This document shows, in pieces, positions 11,059-20,944 of a stretch of 36,988 nt of DNA. The notes beneath the pieces were generated by a model. The model made no database searches, was not told where the DNA came from, and saw nothing but the letters and a program-made list of their open reading frames with translations. The DNA comes from Porogramme epimiltina (lineage: Eukaryota; Basidiomycota; Agaricomycetes; Polyporales; Polyporaceae): NCBI GenBank assembly GCA_900155495.1, contig FTLJ01000515.1:1-36988 (forward strand), given 5' to 3'. The position numbers and the translations under genes are program-made. The stretch's first letter is position 1; each line of letters begins with the position of its first letter.

Positions 11059-11967
11059 ATGTCCCGCAACTCTGCTGTTCCTAGAGATGTCCACGAATTC
11101 TTAGAGGGATATCCTGGCGCGCAAGACGACCCCAACTCTAACGCGAACTTCGAGTTCTACTCAAACACACGACCTTGTAGGCCCGATAAACTCCTCATCG
11201 ATGACCTGCACGAAACGTGAGGACGGCGTTTTCATTCCTCTGCCTTCGCCTTCGCCCACCTGCCGTCATAGATGGAAGACAGATTATGCAAAACTCGAGT
11301 ACAAGCACGGATACATACAGTGGTTGTCCGTCTGCCTTCGATAACGAGTGCGAGATGCCCAGGCTCATACCACGCTTTATGCTGTTCAGGTTCCCGCTCC
11401 AAGAATACGGCATGAACTACGAAGCACAACCCCTTCAAAAACATGAGATCGTCTCCATGAAAGCGGATCCAGCGATTGTTGAACGTCTCAAACGTTCGTA
11501 CCAGCTCATGCTTGGATTCTATGGCATGGAACTAGTTTCGGATGAGACGGGCGAACTCCGTCGGGCAGCGAATTGGCAGGGCCGATTCCGAAACTTGGCA
11601 GGTGAGTGCTCTGTGTTTGGGAAGCTCGCAAGGCGGACGGGCTGACGGCTGGGTAGAATCGCCCCATAATAACCTGCGTATTTCACGGATACTTAAGTGC
11701 ATGTCCGAATTCGACCTGGAGCACTTCAACGCTGGTTTCCTCCTCTTTGTGCTTGCACAGCAGAGCGAGCACAGACAACTCAGCACACCTATGATTCAGA
11801 GCAGCATGGATAAGTGGTGGATCAACTGCGTTAGGAACGCGCAGGAGAGGAAATGGCTGAATGAGGCAGCTAGGAGAGTAAGGGAAAATCCAGGGTCTGT
11901 CTTCTCGGAGGAGGTATACAAGGCGATCCTGCAGAGGCGGAAGGAGACAGGAAGCCTGCAAGAGTAG
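11059..11967 (+). CDS. OGFr-domain protein (opioid growth factor receptor N-terminal region)
   Basis: Exons 11059-11216, 11272-11325, 11390-11601 and 11657-11967 give 244 residues. Signature segments of the OGFr_N family (PF04664) follow in order: WKTDYAKLEYKHGYIQWLFP (about 54-73), LQEYGMNYEAQPLQ, SYQLMLGFYGMEL, NWQGRFRNLAG and HNNLRISRILKCM. In animals this domain forms the conserved core of the OGF receptor; homologues occur in fungi and bacteria, where the function is unknown. This protein is essentially the bare domain, without the C-terminal repeats of the vertebrate receptor. The donor of intron 2 (gtccgt) is unusual but is needed to restore WLFPLQE. An in-frame upstream start at 10930 is possible; 11059 is preferred because the domain begins soon after. 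Confidence 0.88.
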
Positions 11968-12168
11968 GCTTTACCACATCGGTTTTCTTGTTTGAATACT
12001 CGTACATGCGCGGTTATGTTTAGAAGACACAACAGAACGTGTATTATACTGCATACTGCATCATATCTCTCCAACGAACTCCCCCCAACTTCCCCGCAGA
12101 CTTGATCATGGTGCATTGCAAGTGAGGTGTGAGGTCGGGGAAGTTCGAACATTACATACCTCATACCG

Positions 12169-12573
12169 CTACACATCGTCAGCCAATGCGTTGAGCTTAG
12201 CTATGAGGGCACTCCTCCTAGCTGCTTCATACATAGGACTCATTGACTGGAGTAGTTGCTCGATGGTTTCAAAGATGATCTCTGTTGGAGCTTCAGGATT
12301 ATTCGGTGTGTCTGCTGGGGCATGAAGCTATCCACAGGGCATTGACCATTGCACCTATTCAGAGATTCAACCGGAACACACCTGGAACCCCCTTCCGGTC
12401 AAAGAGACTGTTACTATATCGCTCTCCAAGAGAGCAACGTTTGCGGTCGCCTTGAGCGGTGAAGAAGAAATCACTTCGTACTTGGAGATGCCGAATGATT
12501 GCTCTGAGAGAGCTCGCACAAGCTCTTCGTGCATGAAGTCATGTGGCTCGGATTCCGAGTTTGAAGACGCCAT
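12169..12573 (-). CDS. Stand-alone GSKIP-domain protein
   Basis: Exons 12382-12573 and 12169-12327 (54-nt intron, phase 0) encode 116 residues, close to the size of animal GSKIP. The domain is recognisable from YEVISSSPLKATANVALLES, DIVTVSLTGRGFQLHA, then a helical end with TIEQLLQSMSPMYEAARRSA and LIAKLNAL, matching the family pattern of a short beta sheet plus a terminal helix (SPxYxxxFxxxLxxxLxxL). In animals GSKIP binds GSK3beta and the PKA RII subunit; the same domain occurs inside Clu/Tif31 proteins. A fungal partner cannot be read from sequence. It lies convergent with the OGFr gene and divergent from VPS45. Confidence 0.85.
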
Positions 12574-12952
12574 CGAATCGGTGCTAAGAGGCTGAAGTGT
12601 ATTGCGGATTCGGCGAGCGTTCAACGGGCGTGGTGCATGGGTGAGAAAAATGGTGGTAGTACGGAGGGAAGAGACGTCATGGCACGCTTCGCGCGGGATC
12701 GCGCCTCCGGCGACACCGCCGCGCCCGACGGGGCCGCACCGGAGCGTGTCGCGCTGTGTCGCGTCAAACCCTCTTCTGCTTGGTCTCACAGCCGTCTTCT
12801 CCCTCCAAAAGCTACTTCAATCCTGGATTGTTAGCTGCTCTGGCCTATCGTTCCCGCCTCCTTCCTGGCTTCTGGCGCACCCGGTTCGCTATTAGAGCAC
12901 CGACAAAGTAGCTTCGGCGAGAGCGCAGCAGCTGCCTAGCCAGCCGGTCATC
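12574..12952. other. Divergent promoter region, GSKIP gene / VPS45
   Basis: 379 bp between divergent starts, GC-rich in the middle (12670-12760). Reading frames here lack conserved features and are not called. No clear TATA box is seen. Confidence 0.45.
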
Positions 12953-15514
12953 ATGGATGTTGTGAAGGCCGTAGAAACTTACATTACGAAGATGGTCTCA
13001 ACACCATCTTCAATGAAGGTGCTCCTGCTGGATAACCATACTGTAAGCCTATCTGTTCTCGCTGGAGCTATCCTCTTTCGACACTGAAGCACATATTCAC
13101 TGTCCCACAGACACCTATCGTCTCACTCTCAGCCACACAATCAACCTTGCTCTCACACCAGGTGTATCTCACGGACAAGATCGACAATACTAAGAGGGAC
13201 CGTATGGCGCACATGAAATGCGTCTGCTTCCTCCAGCCGTGCGAGGAGAGCTTCGAGGCTCTTGCGGCTGAGTTGCGTGAGCCCAAGTACGGGGAGTACT
13301 ACCTCTGTTAGTGAGCGGTTTCGTCTTCTTGTTTCGTTGGTCTGACCCATATCGAGACGCTTCTATGTCGTGGCAGACTTCAGCAACATCTTGAGTAAGA
13401 CCGCCATCGAACGGCTTGCGGACGTGGACGAGTACGAAGTAGTTCGTGAAGTGCAGGTCAGTCTCTTCGAGGTGTCCTTGCATTATATGCACATCTCATA
13501 CATTTCTTATTGCAAATCCCGGCCCCTCCGGATGCCCATGGTTTCTCTACATCGTTGCATGAACAATTCATCATGCATACCCTCAAGGAATACTTTGCAG
13601 ACTATGCTCCCGTGCTACCATCGCTGTTCTCTCTCAACCACGCGCCCTCAACATCACGTCCGCTGTATGGAAATAGCGCAAACTCGTGGGACCCTACTGC
13701 GTTGGATCGCGCAGTGCAGGGCGTCACTGCAGTGTTGTTAAGTCTGAAGAAGAAGCCAATCATCCGTTATGAGAAATCTAGTCCTATGGCGAAGAAGCTT
13801 GGGGTGGAGGTCCAGGTGAGTACAGACTTGGTGAAGAGATAGCAGCATGTATTGAGGCGCTACCTGGGAGTAGCATCGAATACAGTCCGAGGCGCAACTG
13901 TTCGACTTCAGGTTAACGCAGGTCCCTCCGCTCCTCCTCATTCTCGACCGGCGAAACGACCCCGTGACCCCCTTGCTGTCGCCTTGGACGTATCAAGCCA
14001 TGGTGCACGAGTTGCTCAATATTCAGAACGGACGAGTCGACCTCAACCTCGTGCCGGACATCCGCCCCGAGCTCAAGGTTGGTTTAGTGTTTCGTCTTAC
14101 CAAACTGCATTGTTTTGGCACTGCTGACGCTTAGGCGTGCTTAGGAAGTAACGCTCACAACGTCCACGGATCCATTCTTTCAAGCACATCATCTCGCAAC
14201 GTTCGGCGACCTAGGCACATCCCTCAAGTCATACGTGCAGTCATACCAATCACACTCACTCGCGAACAACCCCTCCTCGATCCAGTCCATCTCAGACATG
14301 AAGCGCTTTATCGAAGAATACCCTGAGTTCCGCAAACTCGGTGGGAACGTGAGCAAACATGTGGCGATTGTCGGCGAGTTGAGCCGCCTCGTCGAGCGCG
14401 ACAAGCTCCTAGAGCTAGGCGAAGTTGAGCAGGGGCTGGCGACTGGATCTGGCGCAGACTTGAAGGTGGGTCCATCGGAGGTCCTTTCGACAGTAATGCG
14501 CTGAATGATGTGCTCGGTGTTCAGAGCGTTCAAGCGCTAGTTACAAATCCCGCGATCCAGCCCGGGAACAAGCTAAGGATTGTTATACTGTACGCTCTGC
14601 GATACCAGAAGACTCAAGCACAGAACGTGGCGTCACTCATTAACCTGATGCTCGAGAATGGTGTCTCAAGGGAAGACGCACGCGTATGTGAACATTTGGC
14701 ATTTGTTCCTACCACCCGCCAATGTGTTTTCACAGCTCGTGTATGTCCTACTGAACATCGCTGGATCGGACCAGCGCCAAGAGGACCTTTTCTCAGCAGA
14801 AGCGCTCTTCGCGAAAGGCCGCTCTGCTTTGAAGGGTTTGAAAGGCGTCGAGAACGTGTACATGCAACATACTCCGCATCTCTCACAAACGTTAGAGAAC
14901 CTCTTCAAGGGTCGCCTCCGGGATACAACGCATCCGTTCCTAGACGGTGCGGGCCCGAATGCCGGACTCCAGCGGTACGCTTCCATGCCGCGTGCTCTCC
15001 TCCGAGGTTTCTAAATAGCACGTGAATAGGCCCGGGGACGTCATCATATTCATGATCGGTGGCACAACATACGAGGAAGCACGGGTGGTAGCCATGTTGA
15101 ACCAGGAAGCTGCCTCGGGCGGACCCTCAGCTGCAGCGGGGACGCGTCTTCTGCTCGGCGGAACATGTGTGCACAACTCGTCGAGGTGCGTGCGCTCTCG
15201 AGACCTCGCCCGCGTGGCTGGCGGCGTTTCGTGAGCTGATCCCGCGCGCGAATAGCTTCTTGGAAATGGTTCGCACCGCCGCTACCAACTTCCCCGCGTC
15301 CGTGTACGAGCCGCCGCCCGGGTCGTCAAGTAATATGCCGGCGCTGAACTTGAACCTCGGCGGGGTGAACGTCAGCCTCGGTGGATCCGCACCAGGCGTA
15401 TACCGGACGAGCGGGGAAGGGGTGAGCTTGCAGACGGAGGGCATCAAGGACGGGGTCAGGAATCTGCTCGGGAAGGTGAAGCAGGGCGTGGATCGTATTG
15501 CTTCGCAGCCATAG
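12953..15514 (+). CDS. VPS45: Vacuolar protein sorting protein 45 (Sec1/Munc18 family)
   Basis: Ten exons (12953-13042, 13111-13306, 13377-13456, 13588-13815, 13874-14077, 14145-14465, 14525-14683, 14736-14974, 15030-15185, 15256-15514) give about 643 residues. Diagnostic segments are [15 protein letters not shown] at the start, [92 protein letters not shown] and [19 protein letters not shown] proteins clasp syntaxin and SNARE bundles; VPS45 acts with the Tlg2/syntaxin-16 group at the trans-Golgi network and endosomes. The exon 5 start was set at 13874 because it restores [13 protein letters not shown], as expected in fungal orthologues. The C-terminus is extended (Gly/Ser/Pro-rich, then a basic end). 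ERV46 follows on the same strand. Confidence 0.96.
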
Positions 15515-15952
15515 AGGCAGTTATCGGTCGGAGAGATCTCGGGAGGTCGTTGCTTGTAAAGTAGCAGACGAGTACGGTAGTCTGTACGGCTAATTTCTGG
15601 AGGATGGTCGGACCGTCGGCGATGCGCGCGCTCGAGCACGCGGGGCGAACGCGGAATTCTGGTCAGGTTGGAATCAGGTCGCCTGAGGACGTCGGACGAC
15701 GTAGCGCACCACGACAGACTCGGTCATGTGGCGGTGACACGTCACCCCGGTCACTGGCGCGCCGCGTCCGGGCCAGCCGGCGACGCGCATCTCAAGTAGC
15801 ACGGACATCGGGTCCCCTCACGACAACTCTCCTCCACACCACCACCTCGCCCATCGCCGCTGCACGCGGGGACTGGCCCTCCTCACTCTCCTTCTCCTCG
15901 GTTTCTCCCCCCGACACATACCCGGTTCATCGCCTCAGGACACCGACGCAAC
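15515..15952. other. Intergenic DNA between VPS45 and ERV46
   Basis: 438 bp holding the VPS45 3' flank and the ERV46 promoter. Apart from an interrupted palindrome at 15733-15746 (separate entry), nothing is recognised. The pyrimidine-rich tract at 15880-15912 just before the ERV46 start is typical of fungal 5' leaders. Confidence 0.5.
15733..15746. promoter_or_regulatory. Palindromic bZIP-type motif upstream of ERV46
   Basis: GGTGAC-AC-GTCACC is an interrupted palindrome with an ACGT core (ACACGTCA), about 207 bp before the ERV46 ATG. ACGT-core palindromes are typical bZIP targets, including unfolded-protein-response factors. The assignment is inference from motif and position. Confidence 0.3.
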
Positions 15953-17746
15953 ATGGCAAAGGGCTTCCTCAGCGCCCTCAAGGGCGTCGATGCCTTCGGA
16001 AAGGTCAGCACTTTCCGCGTGTAAGGGCACACTGCAGGATAGTGCCCTGATGCTGCTGCGCGTAGACGATGGAAGACGTCAAGGTCAAGACGCGTACCGG
16101 CGCCATGCGTGAGTCCCACCTGCATCCTCGCTGCTCTTAATGGACACCTGTCTAATGCTGCCGTTTCTACTCGAAAGTGACTATTATTGCCGCGGCGATC
16201 ATCTTCTCTTTCACGACCATCGAGTTCATCGACTACCGACGCGTTGTGACGGACACGTCCATCGTGGTAGACCGCAGTAGAGGCGAAAAGTTGACGGTGA
16301 ACATGAACATCACCTACCCTCGGGTTCCATGCTATCGTGAGTGCTCTTCTATTGCGCGCGGGGTTGAGGTACCACAATATATACGGATCCCGGGGACGCC
16401 TGCAATGTCACCGTTTGTGTGATGTCATTCCGCCGCGCCGATCCCATCCGTGCGAGCTCCGAGGCTAAAATCCCGTCTTCTGACAGTTCTAAGCTTGGAC
16501 GTCATGGACATCAGCGGAGAGACCCAGTCGGATATCACGCACAACATCCTCAAGACGCGTCTTGACGAGCGGGGTGTCCCAGTTCCGAACTCCGTCATCA
16601 CTGAGCTCCAGAATGACCTCGACAAGATCAATGAACAGCGCCAGGGTGGCTACTGTGGGTCCTGCTACGGCGGTGTCGAGCCCGAGAGTGGTTGCTGCAA
16701 CTCTTGCGAGGATGTCCGAACGGCGTACGTGAACAGGGGGTGGAGCTTCAACCGGCCAGACGCCATTGAGCAGGTGTGTAGGCAATGTTTCTCTCCACTG
16801 TTGTGTGGTATGATTGGTGTTGACTCCCTTCATTACAGTGCGTGAAGGAGGGTTGGTCGGAAAAGCTGAAGGAGCAGGCTAGTGAGGGCTGCAACATCGC
16901 TGGCCGCGTCCGTGTCAACAAGGTTGTCGGTAACATTCACCTGTCGCCTGGCCGCTCCTTCCGCACTAGTGCGCACAACCTCTACGAGCTCGTACCGTAT
17001 CTGCGCACGGACGGCAACCGCCACGACTTCACGCACACTATTCATCATCTCGCATTCGAGGGTGACGATGAATACGACATCAACAAGGCGAAACTCGGAA
17101 GAGACCTCAAAGCCAAGCTCGGCATTTCGGCGAACCCGCTGGATGGAACTCAGGGCAGGGTGAGTTCTATGGGCAGTTGTGTTGAATGGACCTTGAGAAG
17201 ACTGACGTGGGGCGACAGACCATCAAGCAGCAGTACATGTTCCAATACTTCCTCAAGGTCGTCTCGACTCAGTTCCAGACCCTCGACGGGAAGGCGGTAC
17301 GTTGAACTGACTCGCTTTGCAACGTAATCTGATGGCTCGTCCCTTCCGAATCAGGTGAACACCCACCAGTACAGCGCGACCCACTTCGAACGCGATCTCG
17401 ACAAGGGTGTGCAGGAGAACACACCTGACGGTCTGCACGTCGCACACGGGAACGGCGGAATCCCCGGAACGTTCTTCAACTACGAAATCTCGCCTATCCT
17501 GATACGCCACACCGAGACCCGCCAGTCGTTCGCGCACTTCGTTACCTCGTAAGTTCTGCACACTTGACCCCGTAGCACCGACAGGCTTACTGGAACTTTG
17601 ATGTCTTTAGGACATGTGCAATCGTCGGAGGAGTCCTCACGGTAGCGTCGCTTGTTGACAGCGCCCTCTTTGCAACGCGCAAGGCACTCAAGAAGAGCGG
17701 TGGACATGCATCTCCCACTAGCTACACAAACGGCAAGCTCATGTAA
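15953..17746 (+). CDS. ERV46: ERV46-type ER-Golgi cargo receptor (ERGIC3 homologue)
   Basis: Eight exons (15953-16003, 16066-16108, 16178-16336, 16487-16773, 16839-17159, 17219-17296, 17355-17548, 17611-17746) give 422 residues. The N-terminus GFLSALKGVDAFGKTMEDVK, a first membrane span (LTIIAAAIIFSFTTIEFIDY), DTSIVVDRSRGEKLTVNMNI, LLSLDVMDISGETQSDI, a cysteine-rich loop (YCGSCYGG ... CCNSCEDV), FTHTIHHLAFEGD and a second span near the C-terminus (AIVGGVLTVASLVDSALF) are the hallmarks of Erv46. It cycles between ER and Golgi in COPII/COPI vesicles with Erv41 and returns escaped ER proteins. Exons 1 and 2 are short (51 and 43 nt). It sits head to tail behind VPS45. Confidence 0.96.
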
Positions 17747-18144
17747 ACATGCCATGTATCTGTCTCGTTGCATCACATTGTTTTTATTGCATTGGTTTCG
17801 GGGATCTGTAACATCTAATTTGTGTTTCATGTGCACTGTTGAGAGTAGTGAGATTCATCATCACCTACAACCGTAGCTGCATACACGGACGTCATCTGTG
17901 CGAGACGCAGAACCTACAAGACCATACTTGACGAAACCCCTAACCCACGACAAACATCATGTTTGTTGCCTGTATAGTATGAAGGGATATCCACACTAGA
18001 GGACCTTATACATGAGGATACCATGGAAGAGATTGATTATGAACGAAGGACACCAAGTCCGAGCCAGATCCATTTGCAACACCGAGGAAAAGAAGGCCAA
18101 GTGGCCCATCCCAAGAGTGCCCCAAAAAGAAAAAGCAAGGAGGA
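17747..18144. other. Intergenic DNA between ERV46 and the U2 gene 3' end
   Basis: 398 bp between convergent transcription units. Plus-strand reading frames around 18012-18248 are accidental: they run across the complement of the U2 RNA. No other feature is seen. Confidence 0.5.
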
Positions 18145-18331
18145 TCCCCCGACGACACAAGCCGGCAGTGCAGTGGCAAGGTCATCGCGCCCCCGAGTTG
18201 CAAGCAGAGCTCGAGGGACAAGGGCGGCAAAAATTAGATAACCAATAATGGGAGCGGTGCTCCCATAATAGTGGTTAAACTATTAAGAACAGATACTACA
18301 CTTGATCTAAGCCAAAAGGCCAGAGTGGTAA
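18145..18331 (-). ncRNA. U2 spliceosomal snRNA
   Basis: The minus strand carries the near-invariant U2 5' region: GGCCUUUUGGCUUAGAUCAAG, then UGUAGUAUCUGUUCUU, which includes the GUAGUA branch-point-recognition element. Next come stem IIa (AAUAG ... CUAUU), a perfect stem IIb (AUGGGAGC-ACC-GCUCCCAU), an Sm site (AUUUUUG, complement of about 18230-18236), stem III (CCCUCGAG with CUCGGGGG) and stem IV (GAUGAC ... GUCGUC). The total of about 187 nt matches other fungal U2 RNAs. The 5' end (about 18331) is set by alignment to the conserved start, and the 3' end (about 18145) by stem IV, each to within a few bases. The product base-pairs with intron branch points and with U6 in the spliceosome. 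Confidence 0.95.
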
Positions 18332-18485
18332 GGAAACAAGAATGTGCGCGCGAGGCTTATGTAGGGGGTGGGCCGCGCACGGACCAGGCAAATGTTTGGG
18401 CCTGTCACTTTTATTGGGCGTCTCAGACCCCTCCCACTGTATGTGTCCCGCCACCCAGTATCCAACCACTCCTCACTCAAATGCA
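18332..18485. promoter_or_regulatory. Compact divergent promoter region, U2 snRNA / tRNA-Gly
   Basis: Only about 154 bp separate the 5' end of U2 (minus) from the 5' end of tRNA-Gly (plus), so any upstream control of the two small-RNA genes must lie in, or overlap, this interval. No canonical TATA box is obvious to me. Confidence 0.45.
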
Positions 18486-18556
18486 GCATTAATGGGGTAG
18501 TGGTAACCTGGGTCGTTGCCATCGACCCGCCGGGGGTTCGATTCCCCCTTAATGCA
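18486..18556 (+). tRNA. tRNA-Gly, anticodon GCC
   Basis: A 71-nt intronless cloverleaf with loop TTGCCAT (anticodon GCC), identical in every base to the minus-strand gene at 9007-9077. Flanking DNA of the two copies is not alike. A T6 run at 18579-18584, 22 nt downstream, is a good Pol III terminator. Confidence 0.95.
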
Positions 18557-18578
18557 GTTCTCTTTGGCCAGCGGATCG

Positions 18579-18584
18579 TTTTTT
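18579..18584 (+). terminator. Pol III terminator of tRNA-Gly
   Basis: A run of six T residues on the coding strand, 22 nt after the tRNA end. Confidence 0.6.
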
Positions 18585-19473
18585 AACGAATTCGTGGACG
18601 AGTACGCTGTATCTACAGGCTTTGTCCGGTATCACAACTTCCGAAAGTAGGGACTTCGGATATTCCGGGTTCGAAATACTGTACAAATATCGTGTTAAAA
18701 TCTACTCAGCTCCAACTGCTGTCTTTAAGCAGAAGGGTTGCGCGGGCAAACTGAACTTTCCGTCGTAGTCTCCTCAGACACATCTTCTTTCAACTGTTTC
18801 CCCACACCTTCATCTCTCGGAACGATTTCCTGTGACTCCTCCTGCGCTCCTTTAGACCACGCGCGGGCGGACGGGGCTCGGTTCGTAAGGTTGGTTTTGG
18901 ATGTTGCTCAAGAGACTATAGCAGACAAGTAGAGTTGCTAGTGCATGCGTGCATGGGGTGGGTGTTGGATATACTGATCAATGAAGTCATGATCTGTGAC
19001 TTGGGGGCGGTCTACCATTTGGGAGGGTTTCTTGAACGTCTGTGTCTCGTCGACATTGGCATGATTGGAGGGTTCGTGGCGGTGCGCTGATGACATGATG
19101 TTGCTTTATACAAAAAAAAGAAGAATGGCCAAGGCAAGTTGTTGCTGTCACGCACGCACCATAGAGCACACACACATATATACGATTAGTGCTGGCGACT
19201 GGCGCGTCGTTGTGATGTCAAGGCCGTTCGCGGATACGATGATGGGCAAGTATTGGGACTCTTGTGTCGCCCCCACATCACATGTTACTTTCCAACCCTA
19301 GTATAGGGAGTATTCGTCAATGGTATCATTACACGTCATGAGGGTCCAAGAAATGCTTCTGGCTGAAAGTCGGTGTCAGCGCAAAAGGCGAAGATGTGAA
19401 TCATCGATACCATCTTACATATTATGGTATTTACGCAATGTGGTGTACTAAATGGCTAACATGGAAAAATGAG
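18585..19473. other. ~0.9 kb without a recognised gene
   Basis: AT-richer DNA with an A8 tract (19112-19119) and a short CA/TA-rich stretch (19167-19183). Small reading frames show no domain. It holds the 3' flank of the minus-strand LYR-motif gene; a small noncoding RNA cannot be excluded. Confidence 0.4.
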
Positions 19474-20944
19474 TCAATCATTGGTGCCAAGGTACGCCCG
19501 AGGAGGCAACGAACGAGACTGATCATCTGTGCCCGCCCCCTCGACGGCCACCCTCCGCCTCACATTCTCTTTCTCAATCTCATTAGCCATCTTATCTAGC
19601 TTCCCTCGTCCATCCGGCGAGCCTAGCTCTGCCTTCCACGCATCCGGGTCCCGGAGTTTGTGGCCCAGCCGCCGCTTCACGAGGCCCACGTACCCAACTT
19701 CGCTCGCTCCGCGCGAGATCACGTCCATGCGGCGCTGCCGCGGGCTCATCTGCTGCAGCCGATGCGGGGGAGGGCGCTGGCGCATGCGGCGCGCGAGGTT
19801 CGCGGTGAGCTCCCCGCGTCGCTCGCGTTCGCGTTCGCGTGTCTTGTTGGCGACCTTCTCGCGCCGCGCGGCCTTGATGGCTTGCAGGAGCTCAGGCGGG
19901 AAGGGTTGGGCAACACGGGAACGCTCGCGCTCGAAGGAGGCGTGCATGCCGTCCAGGACCTCTTTGATCGGTTGGCCTGGGTGGGATTGGTGAGTCAGCG
20001 GGAGCGGAGGGGGTAGAGCGATGGAATGCCTACGCCACGCGGCCACATCATCTGCGAAGATGCGCTCGAAGGAAGCACCATCCGCGGCCATCCTTCCGGC
20101 GAGCATCTCCTCGAACTTGCACTCGTGGTAGATGAGTTTCATATCTTCGGTGAAGGTGTCGAGATTGAACAAACGACGCTCGCGTGCTTTCTTCCGGGAT
20201 GTGATCATGCCCGAAATATGCATGGGCTGAGGGACGAGGCGAGGAAGAGGGCCGTTGAACAGGGACGGTTTGAGGTAACCCCCGGTCATTATTGGGCGTG
20301 TCCGCATACGCTCATACCAGGCCTGCGAACGGTCAGTGCGCCGAGCAAAGGTATGGCAGCGAGAGAGTGTAACGCACTAGTTCTTCCTCGTATACTCCGT
20401 CGGCTCGCTGCTGTAATCTAGCTCCCTCCAACATCCGGGCATATCGTTCACACACCACTTGGAAATGGGAGTCCCCAGAACGTGCTTTCTTGAAGATATC
20501 CCACCACTGCTCAGACGACGCATACTTCAGGTGCAGTCTGGAAAACGAGTAGAGGACAACGTACCTTGTGTGCCTTGCGTAACTCTCGAGTGATATCTCC
20601 CTGCACGCGCATAGTTCGACGGTCACGGAAGAACGCACGCATTCGCGACCTAATCTTGACAAGAACACTCGTCAGCACCATCCAAACCACGCTTCACCTT
20701 CGCGTAGTAAGCTCCTCCAGCGCCCTGCCCCGTCCGTTTCGCTGTAAAGCCAACTAAATAGATGTACCGTGTCGTTGGGGGCGTCACGTAGGACACCTCT
20801 GTATAGTGTCCATAGCGTCGGTATTCGGTGTGCGGGAAGTCTTGTGAGATGTGTTCGGAAATGGGTGGGACGGAGTTGCGAGACGAGAGACGCGAGACGT
20901 GCACGGTGGGCGATGGATTCCGCAGAGGGTAGGGGTACAGCCAT
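19474..20944 (-). CDS. LYR-motif protein with long basic C-terminal extension (probably mitochondrial)
   Basis: Minus-strand exons 20768-20944, 20565-20654, 20378-20524 and 19474-20322 join in frame to 420 residues. The N-terminal domain contains LWTLYRGVLRDAP with the LYR tripeptide at residues 47-49, followed by IRSRMRAFFRDRR and a helical region ending GDITRELRKAHK, the usual layout of Complex 1 LYR-like domains. Such domains bind acyl carrier protein and assist Fe-S or respiratory-complex assembly. I recall fungal proteins annotated as Cup1-like LYR proteins with this layout; the match is from memory. The C-terminal ~270 residues are rich in Arg/Lys/Glu, with likely helices and a run of RERERERR type. 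A 57-nt GT-AG interval (19977-20033) with a gctgac branch point may be an additional in-frame intron (401 aa if removed). Confidence 0.78.

Noticed and set aside
18012..18248. Plus-strand reading frames of 72-78 codons near 18.1 kb
   Set aside because: They run across the complement of the U2 snRNA, whose invariant sequence and stems explain this DNA.
20569..20581. Alternative splice acceptors joining LYR exons 2 and 3 (ttttccag instead of cctgaag)
   Set aside because: The stronger-looking ttttccag acceptor leads to a TGA within nine codons; the cctgaag acceptor keeps a long helical frame.
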